Shown here piece after piece: positions 1 through 6,232 of a DNA stretch of 30,682 nucleotides. Position 1 is the stretch's first letter; each line of letters opens with the position of its first letter. The position numbers and the translations under genes are program-made. The notes under the pieces were generated by a model. The model saw only the letters and a list, made by a program, of their open reading frames with translations, was not told the origin of the DNA and did not search any database. The DNA is from Candidatus Saccharimonadota bacterium (GTDB lineage: Bacteria; Patescibacteriota; Saccharimonadia; Saccharimonadales; Saccharimonadaceae), in NCBI GenBank assembly GCA_017515125.1, contig JAFWHP010000020.1, positions 1-30,682 of the forward strand, written 5' to 3'.

Positions 1-2
1 AT

Positions 3-299
3 GACCAAGCAGCGGGCTCTGGTAAGTGGGTTAACACTGAATGGGCTACGGATGGGTTCAATAAATTCCGTTCTACTAGCACTAATGCTAAGGGTTACGA
101 GGCGCCCTTATACTTTGTGCGTTCTGGCTACCTCGTTGGCACTACGCTCTTCTATTACGGGGCGATCGGCTACTTGTGGTCTAGTACGTCGCAGTATACT
201 ACTTTCGCTTACTACCTCGAATTCGGTTCAGGTGAATTCTACCCAGCGACTCAGGATGCTCGCTACTACGGGTTCCCCGTGCGCTGCGTCGCTCGCTAG
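3..299 (+). CDS. DGR target protein, C-terminal end (partial)
   Basis: This is the last 98 codons of a gene that begins left of the window; the frame is open from base 3 and stops at the TAG ending at 299. The protein ends in a C-type-lectin/FISUMP-like module: it has YFVRSG, then LWSSTSQ, and finishes GFPVRCVAR, the usual ending of these surface domains. The variable residues sit in the final 60 codons, inside the variable repeat. Target proteins of DGRs in CPR bacteria are usually exported ligand-binding proteins; that role is inferred here because the N-terminus and any signal peptide are missing. A longer open frame over the same bases (1-345) is out of frame with the lectin-like motif and is not the gene. 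Confidence 0.85.
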   Translation, partial: DQAAGSGKWVNTEWATDGFNKFRSTSTNAKGYEAPLYFVRSGYLVGTTLFYYGAIGYLWSSTSQYTTFAYYLEFGSGEFYPATQDARYYGFPVRCVAR

Positions 300-352
300 C
301 GCCCGGGTCCCCTCTAGTGCTATGCCGTTTTTGGAGTTTGTTTAGCGGTCGG
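112..352 (+). repeat. DGR variable repeat (VR)
   Basis: A 241-bp segment matches the reverse complement of 2854-3094 without gaps. I count 17 differences, at 129, 135, 136, 151, 153, 162, 166, 171, 204, 213, 225, 226, 240, 250, 255, 264 and 267. At every one the template has A; the VR has T at 11, G at 5 and C at 1. From 268 to 352 the copies are identical. That block is GC-rich, contains the stop codon at 297-299 and continues 53 bp past it, so it fits the IMH-type region where mutagenesis ends. Most changed bases fall in Asn codons (AAC/AAT) of the template, as in described DGRs. Confidence 0.97.
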
Positions 353-357
353 TGTAC

Positions 358-375
358 TGAAAAAAAGACTTTTCA
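358..375 (+). terminator. weak hairpin just after VR
   Basis: TGAAAA at 358-363 can pair with TTTTCA at 370-375 around a 6-nt loop. DGR target genes often have a hairpin or cruciform shortly after the VR that aids retrohoming. This one is AT-rich and weak, so it could equally be a poor terminator for the target gene. No T-run follows it. Confidence 0.3.
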
Positions 376-433
376 TCTTGCTCTTGATATGATAATGTAG
401 AGATAATACTAATAATGGTGGAGAAAGGAAAAA

Positions 434-1243
434 ATGGTTAGGGAGATTGAGCCAGGCTTTCCCGATATTTCGAACAAGCAGTTTCAGAGGCTCAAACGTT
501 CTTTGCAGAGCAGGGAGCGAATGAATAACAACTGCTTGTATCTAATACCCTGTTCTGGAGGAAAGGGTTGGTATGAAATGGCGGAGAACTCAGCATTAAT
601 ATTCTACTATGAAATTGCGAAGAAGAAAGGTCTAAATTATAGATTCTTTGATGATTCGAGAAGCCTATATGATAAATACGAAATAGGTTATGTAAGGTTG
701 TCGAATTTGAACGATTTGAGAATATGGCTGAAAGAAAGTAATTTGTATGACGAAGAGGGGAAAATTGATGGGATGATGGTCTATTTCGAGCTGAAGAGGA
801 CTTTTACGGAAAAAGAGCTGGAGAATTATCGATTGGTAGAGATGAAGCGACGTACGGACTTACTAGCGGTTGAACCAGCGAAAAATTTGGCGCCGGAGTT
901 CTATCAGCTTGTTTTGTCTTTCGGGTCGAGATTGCATTATGTATGTAATGCAAAACTTGATAAGCTGGCTAGCAATACGTTAGGGCGCGCAGCTACGATG
1001 CTGATTGATGAGGTGCTGGAAGCGTATTATCAGATAACCTTTTTGAAATCTTCGCAGAAAGCAAGGATTGAAGAAAAATGGGTTTTGATACGTAAAGATT
1101 TGTATTTATTGTTGACTAAGATTAAAGTGATTTCTGATTTCTGTTTATTGGACTTTAGGTCTTGCATCTCATACTGTAGCACAGTGAGGAGGTTGATTGA
1201 TTTGGCGGAAGAGCAGATAAAGAAGTTAATGAAGAATAAATAG
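434..1243 (+). CDS. DGR accessory protein: MutS-domain-I-like region plus Avd-like helical region
   Basis: A 269-aa protein between the VR and the RT gene. A purine-rich RBS (GGAGAAAGG) lies just before the ATG at 434. Residues about 30-150 contain CLYLIPCSGGKGWYEMAENS, which resembles the start of MutS domain I (the FYEM-type segment), followed by an alpha/beta pattern. Residues about 155-269 are predicted almost entirely helical, with heptad-like leucines, and resemble the four-helix Avd protein that binds RT and TR RNA. DGR surveys describe both Avd and a MutS-like accessory protein (MSL); here both appear in one polypeptide. The position between VR and RT supports a role in retrohoming. 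The domain assignments come from motif reading only and are moderate. Confidence 0.6.
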   Translation: MVREIEPGFPDISNKQFQRLKRSLQSRERMNNNCLYLIPCSGGKGWYEMAENSALIFYYEIAKKKGLNYRFFDDSRSLYDKYEIGYVRLSNLNDLRIWLKESNLYDEEGKIDGMMVYFELKRTFTEKELENYRLVEMKRRTDLLAVEPAKNLAPEFYQLVLSFGSRLHYVCNAKLDKLASNTLGRAATMLIDEVLEAYYQITFLKSSQKARIEEKWVLIRKDLYLLLTKIKVISDFCLLDFRSCISYCSTVRRLIDLAEEQIKKLMKNK

Positions 1244-1301
1244 GATAGAACGCGCATTGATATAATGCTTGGGTGGTTTAACGAATTGAGAGGAGTATAA
1301 T

Positions 1302-2654
1302 ATGGCAAAAAAGTCTTTGCCAGATGAACCAAATAAGGCATGGATTCAAAAAAGAATAAAGCAAGCACGACGAGATGCACTGCTAGTAAGGCAAAAGGAA
1401 GTATCGGTACCTGATTTAGCTAGATGTGGACGAGAGATTGCAAGGTATGGGAAAAAGCATTGGTTGCTTGGAGCGTTGATCGACGCTTTTTTTAAGGCAA
1501 GAAAGGGTAAACTGAAAACTTTTAACGAACACGCCTACGAGGTTAATTGGTATGAAAACCTTGATAAATTGGCGGACGTAATACTATCATGGATTTATAA
1601 ACCGAGCGGGTCGATTTCTTTTGTAATATATGATCCGATGATTCGTGAAATATTTGCAGCACCATTCGTAGATAGGATTATACACCATTTCCTTTATGAG
1701 ATGCAGGCGGGATGGTGGGACAGAAGATTTATCTACGATTCTTATAGCTGCCGGAACGGACGGGGAACGTTGTTTGGAGTTGAGAGAGTGCAAAAGATGA
1801 TACGGAGTGCAACCAAAGGGATGACCGAGAAAGCCTATATTATTAAATTGGATGTGAAGGGGTATTTCATGTCATTGCCGAGAGAGAAGTTGTTTGAAAA
1901 AGTTGAATGGGGACTGCATAAGCAGTTTGGCGAAGTCGATATGACGGCCGAGCTGCGTTGGTTGCTTGAAGTTTGTTTGTTCTTGTGGCGACAGGTCTTA
2001 ATGGATGACCCGGTGCCAAAATCGCATAAGCGTGGTAATAGGAGAAATTGGGACGATTTGCCGCCTGAGAAGAGTTTATATACGCGAGATCCAGGGCTGG
2101 GAATTGTGATTGGAAATCTGACGTCGCAATTGGTGTCGAATATTTATTTGGATGCGTTGGATAGATTCGTTAAATATGAACTGGGATATAAATACTACGG
2201 GAGATATGTAGATGATTTTATCATTATTGTGCCAGAAAAAGATTATGCGCGTGCGCTAAGGGACGTGAAAAGAATCGAGCAATTTCTAAAAGTTGAGTTG
2301 AATTTGACTTTGCATAAGAAAAAACGTTTCATCCAACCGGCCGATAAAGGTGTGAACTTCCTGGGTGCGAAAATTTATCCGTTTTGCATTTATCCGTCTA
2401 GCCGGTTGCAAGCAAAATTCAAACGTGAACTCTATGGTTACATTTATAGGGGTTGGAATAATGAAGATACTTTGACGTCGTATATGGGGATAATGAAAAA
2501 TATGGATGCAGAGAATTTCGTCAAGGATATATTCGAAAAGAATGGTTTGGATTTCGCACTGTATCTGGAAAGCAAGAGCGCGAAGCGCCGAAAGTATGAT
2601 GAAATACTGCAGGATTTGAAAAAGACCAGGAAGAAACAGCGGTGTATTAGATAG
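1302..2654 (+). CDS. DGR reverse transcriptase
   Basis: A 450-aa reverse transcriptase that should copy TR RNA into adenine-mutagenised cDNA. Motifs in order: REIFAAPFVDRIIHHFL near residue 108, typical of RT motif 1; IIKLDVKGYFMSLP (first catalytic Asp) near 183; IGNLTSQLVSNIYLD near 270; and the catalytic YVDD at about 302-305, followed by NFLGAKIYP near 350. The IGN-x-x-SQ form of motif 4, in place of the retroviral/group II QG form, is characteristic of the DGR class. The start at 1302 has a GAGGAG RBS 8 nt upstream. It lies 58 bp after the accessory gene on the same strand, so they are probably co-transcribed. It converges with the TR transcript, which is on the other strand. Confidence 0.95.
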   Translation: MAKKSLPDEPNKAWIQKRIKQARRDALLVRQKEVSVPDLARCGREIARYGKKHWLLGALIDAFFKARKGKLKTFNEHAYEVNWYENLDKLADVILSWIYKPSGSISFVIYDPMIREIFAAPFVDRIIHHFLYEMQAGWWDRRFIYDSYSCRNGRGTLFGVERVQKMIRSATKGMTEKAYIIKLDVKGYFMSLPREKLFEKVEWGLHKQFGEVDMTAELRWLLEVCLFLWRQVLMDDPVPKSHKRGNRRNWDDLPPEKSLYTRDPGLGIVIGNLTSQLVSNIYLDALDRFVKYELGYKYYGRYVDDFIIIVPEKDYARALRDVKRIEQFLKVELNLTLHKKKRFIQPADKGVNFLGAKIYPFCIYPSSRLQAKFKRELYGYIYRGWNNEDTLTSYMGIMKNMDAENFVKDIFEKNGLDFALYLESKSAKRRKYDEILQDLKKTRKKQRCIR

Positions 2655-2727
2655 TTTTAGTCAGTGGTTATTCATAAAAAGGTCCGCTTGGCTGTTTGCC
2701 TGTTTTGGCTGATGATTTGAGTTAAGT

Positions 2728-2811
2728 AAAAATAACCCCTTTGCGAGTAGTATCCTATAAGCTGTAGTGCGTGAGCGCAACTTAGAGGAAACTAATTACG
2801 GGGGTTATTTT
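2728..2811. terminator. long stem between RT gene and TR, probable two-way terminator
   Basis: AAAATAACCCC at 2729-2739 pairs perfectly with GGGGTTATTTT at 2801-2811. The 61-nt apical part holds a smaller stem (TTGCG 2741-2745 with CGCAA 2776-2780, or a local GCG-TGAG-CGC). T-runs follow on both strands. It lies between convergent transcripts, the RT mRNA on + and the TR RNA on -, and could end both. It might instead be a structured 3' part of the TR RNA. Confidence 0.55.
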
Positions 2812-2853
2812 AGATGAGGGTAGACTGCCCTGTAATGATTGGGATTGGGCTTT

Positions 2854-3094
2854 CCGACCGCTAAACAAACTCCAAAAACGGCATAGCACTAGAGGGGACC
2901 CGGGCGCTAGCGAGCGACGCAGCGCACGGGGAACCCGTTGTTGCGAGCATTCTGATTCGCTGGGTTGAATTCACCTGAATTGAATTCGAGGTTGTAAGCG
3001 ATAGTAGTATACTGCGACGTACTAGACCACAAGTTGCCGTTCGTCCCGTAATTGTAGAGCGTAGTGCCATTGAGGTTGCCAGAACGCACAAAGT
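2854..3094 (-). repeat. DGR template repeat (TR)
   Basis: The reverse complement matches VR 112-352 over 241 bp, with all 17 mismatches at TR adenines. Read in the VR frame it encodes a string of Asn codons at the variable sites (GNLNGTTLYNYGTNGNLWSS and so on), the normal sign of a template tuned for A mutagenesis, since AAC can become many residues without giving a stop. TR reads on the minus strand, opposite to both VR and RT. The frame stays open about 27 codons upstream of TR before a TAA, with a Cys-containing stretch, so TR probably arose from a copy of the target gene. Confidence 0.97.
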
Positions 3095-3275
3095 CGCCAC
3101 TACCATGCATACATGGGTAGCTTATAGTCTTGCAGTTCCTTAGAGCTACTGGACATGATTAGACTTATGAATAGTCCTAAAGACTTTCGTAAGTGGACCC
3201 ATCCGGTCGGTGTACGACTATCAGCCGGGTGTATTCGAGTTTAATATCGAGCCCCTGATAGCATCTCCCCCTTTT

Positions 3276-3303
3276 ATTGTACATTATTTTGTTGAAAAGT
3301 AAA
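3276..3303 (-). promoter_or_regulatory. candidate promoter for TR RNA
   Basis: On the minus strand there is TTTACT (3298-3303), a 16-bp spacer, then TACAAT (3276-3281). A transcript would begin close to the AAAAGGGGGAG stretch and read into the leader hairpins and TR. The match to consensus is partial. Confidence 0.45.
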
Positions 3304-3320
3304 ACTCTATAGATGCGCAG

Positions 3321-3535
3321 GGTCTTGTTGCATAATTCGCAGTATTTCGGGAGCTCCGCAATGTGGTAATCTGCTGCCTTCGGCAGATTGTTGCGTCGTC
3401 AGAAGACTGAAAAACAAGTTTTTCGTCTTCTTCCTCCTGACAATTGATTTTACCACATTGCTCCGCCCCTACGGCGGCAAAATGTAAAATTTTGCCTTTA
3501 CGTCCCTCAATACTGACGAATTATGCAACAAGGCC
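3321..3535. mobile_element. MITE-like hairpin element, copy 1, with 9-bp target duplication
   Basis: A 215-bp non-coding element. Its ends are imperfect inverted repeats (GGTCTTGTTGCATAATTCG at the left; the right end reads GGCCTTGTTGCATAATTCG on the other strand). It is flanked by identical 9-bp direct repeats GATGCGCAG at 3312-3320 and 3536-3544, the mark of a transposition event. Inside, GTGGTAA/TTACCAC arms enclose a second nested inverted repeat (AGAAGACTGAAAAAC with its complement). A simpler relative lies at 23416-23553. The ends resemble the GG-x-x-x-TGTTGCA ends of some IS families, but no transposase gene is in the window. Confidence 0.75.
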
Positions 3536-3598
3536 GATGCGCAGAGAATTGGACTTGAGTATCTCGGGATTTGGGTGGAGGTGGGGAGATAGTTATGA

Positions 3599-3604
3599 TA
3601 TAAT
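3599..3604 (+). promoter_or_regulatory. extended -10 of the pilB-like gene, leaderless
   Basis: TGATATAAT is an extended -10; TATAAT ends 6 nt before the ATG at 3611. Transcription should start at or next to the A of the ATG, giving a leaderless mRNA. No convincing -35 is seen. Confidence 0.6.
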
Positions 3605-3610
3605 GGTAGT

Positions 3611-5233
3611 ATGAATGAACAAGAGGTACAAAATAAAAGGCGGGATAATGAAGAGGAGGCGACCGAGAATCGGGCGCGGATATTGGGGTTTCCATATCTA
3701 GATACGAGGAAGTTTGAGAATGAGATTCCGCTAGTACCGGGACTTTTGGATGTTGAGCAGATGCATCGGGATTTTATTATACCTTTGCAGAATGGGATTG
3801 GTGGACAACATTATCAGTTCATGATTACGAGTCAGACGCCGAGGTCGGCGATTCAGAAGATTCGTGATGAGTATGTCAGTGAGGGGGAGAAGGCGGATTT
3901 GTTCTTGATTTCGGGGTCGGCATATAAAGTATTTATGCTGAGATATGACCCGCCGAAAGAGGTGCATTATGACGATATTAAAATCGCGGGCGAAGGGGAT
4001 TCGGCGACGATTGCTGAGGTGTCGCAGACTTTGGCAACGGTGTCGACGGAGAAAGTGTTTGATTACTTAATTGACCAGGCGGATAAGTTGGGGGCATCAG
4101 ACATCCACATTGAAAATATGCGAAATGAGATTCGGATTCGGATGAGGGTGGATGGATTATTGCACCCAGTGGCGAATATTGATCGAGATAGATACCGTAT
4201 CTTTATGGGGGAGCTTTCTTCGCGGGCAGATGTGTCGACGGCATCAAATCAGCCGCAGTCTGGGCATATGCAGAGGGAGATTCATCGGGATGGGGCTTCG
4301 CACTTACTTAACATTCGTGTCGAGACGATTCCGACAATGTATGGGCAGGATGCGGTGCTGCGTTTGTTTAACTTCGACGAGTCGCTGCTTAACCTTGATC
4401 TGCTCGGGCTCTCTACGGAAGAGAAATCGGAGATTGATAGTGTAGTTTCGCACCCGAGAGGGCTAGTGCTGATGGTCGGTCCGACGGGGTCTGGTAAATC
4501 GACGACTTTGTACTCAATGCTAAATGCTCTGAACACGACTGACCGGAAGATAATTACGCTTGAGGATCCGATTGAGTATGGAATTACTGGTATTTCACAG
4601 ATTCCGATTCATACAAATGATGGGGGGTCGTTTGCGGAAGGGCTGCGTTCGGTGCTGCGCTTGGATCCAGACGTAGTGATGGTTGGCGAGATTAGGGATG
4701 GCGATACGGCGAAAACGGCGATTCAGGCTTCGATTACGGGGCATCTCGTACTTAGTTCTTTCCATGCAAATTCGACTTCGGCGGCGTTTGCGAGGATGAT
4801 TGATCTTATTGGTGTGAATCCGATTTTCTCGAGTTCGATTCGGTTGATTATTGCGCAGAGGCTAGTCAGGCGATTGGCAGATACTAAGAAGGCGCGTCCG
4901 GCGACTGAAGCGGAGGCGAGGTATATTCGCGAGGCGATGAAAACGGCTGCGCCGGAGAAGCTGGAGGGAATTGATCTTGATAATATTACACTTTATGATC
5001 CGGTAGTGTCGGCCGAGCATCCGTTTGGATATGATGGGCGGCTAGTGATTATGGAGCAACTTATCGTTGATGAAGAAATTCAGAAATATATCCGAGGGGA
5101 TGTAGCAGACATTAATACGAATGAAATTGAGAAAACTGCAATGTCTAGAGGGATGCTAACTTTGGAGCAGAAGGGGATTATCGCGGCACTTAAAGGAAAC
5201 TCGACACTTTCTGAGGTATCGAGAGTAATATAA
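3611..5233 (+). CDS. pilB: type IV pilus/type II secretion assembly ATPase (PilB/GspE family)
   Basis: A 540-aa cytoplasmic hexameric ATPase that would power assembly of the pseudopilus or type IV pilus whose pilin-like proteins are encoded at 11501-14681. The sequence shows KLGASDIHIENMRNEIRIRMRVDG at about 155-180 (the N2 domain start typical of GspE), Walker A GPTGSGKSTT near residue 291, the Asp box ITLEDPIEY near 317, Walker B LRLDPDVVMVGEIRD near 350 and the His box ITGHLVLSSFHAN near 378. The tetracysteine zinc motif of classical PilB/GspE is absent. A PilT retraction role is less likely because a long N-terminal region precedes the ATPase core. The start is set by the extended -10 six bases upstream. 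Confidence 0.88.
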   Translation: MNEQEVQNKRRDNEEEATENRARILGFPYLDTRKFENEIPLVPGLLDVEQMHRDFIIPLQNGIGGQHYQFMITSQTPRSAIQKIRDEYVSEGEKADLFLISGSAYKVFMLRYDPPKEVHYDDIKIAGEGDSATIAEVSQTLATVSTEKVFDYLIDQADKLGASDIHIENMRNEIRIRMRVDGLLHPVANIDRDRYRIFMGELSSRADVSTASNQPQSGHMQREIHRDGASHLLNIRVETIPTMYGQDAVLRLFNFDESLLNLDLLGLSTEEKSEIDSVVSHPRGLVLMVGPTGSGKSTTLYSMLNALNTTDRKIITLEDPIEYGITGISQIPIHTNDGGSFAEGLRSVLRLDPDVVMVGEIRDGDTAKTAIQASITGHLVLSSFHANSTSAAFARMIDLIGVNPIFSSSIRLIIAQRLVRRLADTKKARPATEAEARYIREAMKTAAPEKLEGIDLDNITLYDPVVSAEHPFGYDGRLVIMEQLIVDEEIQKYIRGDVADINTNEIEKTAMSRGMLTLEQKGIIAALKGNSTLSEVSRVI

Positions 5234-5250
5234 GGAGTGATTTTGATTTG

Positions 5251-5368
5251 GTAGGCTCGACTGGAATCAACTTTTGCTTCGCAAAAGCTGTCAGTCGGGC
5301 GTCACCTCAAAAAATCGCGAGCTTTCGCTCTCGATTTTTACTCGGTTCCTACGACTGGCGAACCAGCA
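5251..5368 (-). repeat. tRNA-Arg 3'-end duplication with structured insert
   Basis: On the minus strand, directly after tRNA-Arg, comes a 118-bp structured segment ending in a second copy of the tRNA 3' end. Bases 5251-5270 match 5369-5388 at 19 of 20 positions, including CCA. The segment has a stem CTTTTG-CTTCG-CAAAAG (5273-5289), and GACTG/CAGTC arms around it keep the T-stem pairing. A longer hairpin (GAGAGCGAAAGCTCGCG core, A-run before and T-run after on the minus strand) is a credible tRNA terminator. It shares ordered words (CGGGCGTC, CTC, CTCG, TCCTACG, GCGAACC) with the segment after tRNA-Ile. Confidence 0.65.
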
Positions 5369-5443
5369 TGGTAGGCTCGGCTGGAATCGAACCAGCATTG
5401 TATCCTTAGAGGGGATATGTCCTATCCGTTGAACGACGAGCCC
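5369..5443 (-). tRNA. tRNA-Arg(UCU)
   Basis: The minus strand folds as a full tRNA with encoded CCA. Acceptor GGGCTCG pairs with CGAGCCT (G1:U72), the anticodon stem is TATCC/GGATA, and the T-stem is GCTGG/CCAGC with a TTCGATT loop. The anticodon loop is CCTCTAA, giving anticodon TCT (bases 5408-5410) for AGA codons. Position 33 is C instead of the nearly universal U. Confidence 0.9.
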
Positions 5444-5464
5444 GTAGGTGTATACTATTATACA

Positions 5465-6214
5465 CTATTCTTCGGGTTTTCGCAATTTGTAATAAATGGA
5501 AGGGGCGAAACGAATGGGGGCGAGGAACTTTTGGGCGCCATCTTCCATTTTGACGAGGTTCTTGGTGCCGAAGAGTTTCTTTAGGCCTTTGCTGCGGAAA
5601 TTGGAGACGGAGAGGACTTTCTCGGTATTAAAGCCGGTGGAGTTGATGATTTCCTCGGCGTATTTCGGATGGTAATTATAGAAACCGTCTTTGCTGATTT
5701 CTTTGTAGTTCGCAACTTCCTTGCTCCAGGGGTTTACTTTTGAACGGCCAGTGATGAAGCGAGCCATCTTTGGGAGGGTGCGCTTATTTGCAACCTCGAT
5801 AACTGCAACGCCGCCTGGCTTGAGAACGCGATAAAGTTCCTTGAAGGCTTTGTCTAGGTGCTTTAGATGATGGGTTACGCGAATCATCATAAGACCGTCT
5901 AGCTCTTCGTCTTTGAAGGGGAGCTTGTAGATGTCGCCGGCGCGAGTTTCTATGCGGTCGCCGTAAATCTCCTTGGCTTGCTCTAGCTCGGTTTTGGAAT
6001 AGTCAAAAATTATGACTTTGCGGGCGCGCTTTAGATATTCGTTTGCTAGGCGACCGTAGCCACCACCAATGTCGGCGAATTTCTCCATGCGTTTCGGGAG
6101 GAGTTTGCGAATCGCCATGCGATCGGCTTGGTCCTCGTACTCGCGGTCGGCGTTATCCCAGAACTCTTTTTTATAATCATAACCGTTATAATCGGAAACT
6201 ACTTTTTCACTCAT
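5465..6214 (-). CDS. class I SAM-dependent methyltransferase
   Basis: A 249-aa cytosolic methyltransferase of the Methyltransf_11/UbiE-like type. The SAM-binding motif I is FADIGGGYGRLANEYL at about 46-61. The acidic end of strand 2 is VIIFDYS near 70, motif II-like GDIYKLPFKDEELDGLMMI lies near 94-112, and the LKPGGVAVIEVANK post-motif is near 131. Substrate cannot be told from sequence. The C-terminal third (NYHPKYAEEIINSTGF) is typical of small-molecule methyltransferases. The minus-strand TGATATAAT (-10 at 6222-6227) lies 7 nt before the ATG, so it can be expressed separately from aspS just upstream. Confidence 0.85.
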   Translation of the reverse strand: MSEKVVSDYNGYDYKKEFWDNADREYEDQADRMAIRKLLPKRMEKFADIGGGYGRLANEYLKRARKVIIFDYSKTELEQAKEIYGDRIETRAGDIYKLPFKDEELDGLMMIRVTHHLKHLDKAFKELYRVLKPGGVAVIEVANKRTLPKMARFITGRSKVNPWSKEVANYKEISKDGFYNYHPKYAEEIINSTGFNTEKVLSVSNFRSKGLKKLFGTKNLVKMEDGAQKFLAPIRFAPSIYYKLRKPEE

Positions 6215-6232
6215 AATAATAATTATATCATA

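Larger units (their letters stand above)
2728..3269 (-). ncRNA. putative TR RNA with structured 5' leader
   Basis: Inferred transcript reading leftward from the promoter at 3276-3303 through TR to the stem at 2728-2811. Before TR its leader can form three hairpins in series: 3255-3261 with 3218-3224 (CTATCAG/CTGATAG, extendable by GGG/CCC); 3213-3216 with 3188-3191, enclosing GACC/GGTC (3196-3199 with 3205-3208); and AGTC/GACT (3173-3176 with 3182-3185). DGR cDNA synthesis is known to need RNA flanking TR, which fits a structured leader. No transcription evidence is available; both ends are estimates. Confidence 0.5.

Noticed and set aside
1..345. Open frame of 114 aa over the VR
   Set aside because: It is out of frame with the lectin-like ending GFPVRCVAR; the same shadow appears in TR because the two are repeats. 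The real frame is 3-299.
2907..3110. Short ORF in TR as a protein gene
   Set aside because: TR is expected to act as RNA; no RBS precedes the ATG, and the codon pattern is explained by its template role.
3507..3695. 62-aa minus-strand ORF over the MITE end and start of pilB
   Set aside because: Low-complexity shadow without RBS, overlapping a clear gene.
5251..5443. Integrated phage or genomic island at tRNA-Arg
   Set aside because: The tRNA-end repeats are only 118 bp apart and no integrase or cargo gene is present, so I treat it as a small element or local duplication.
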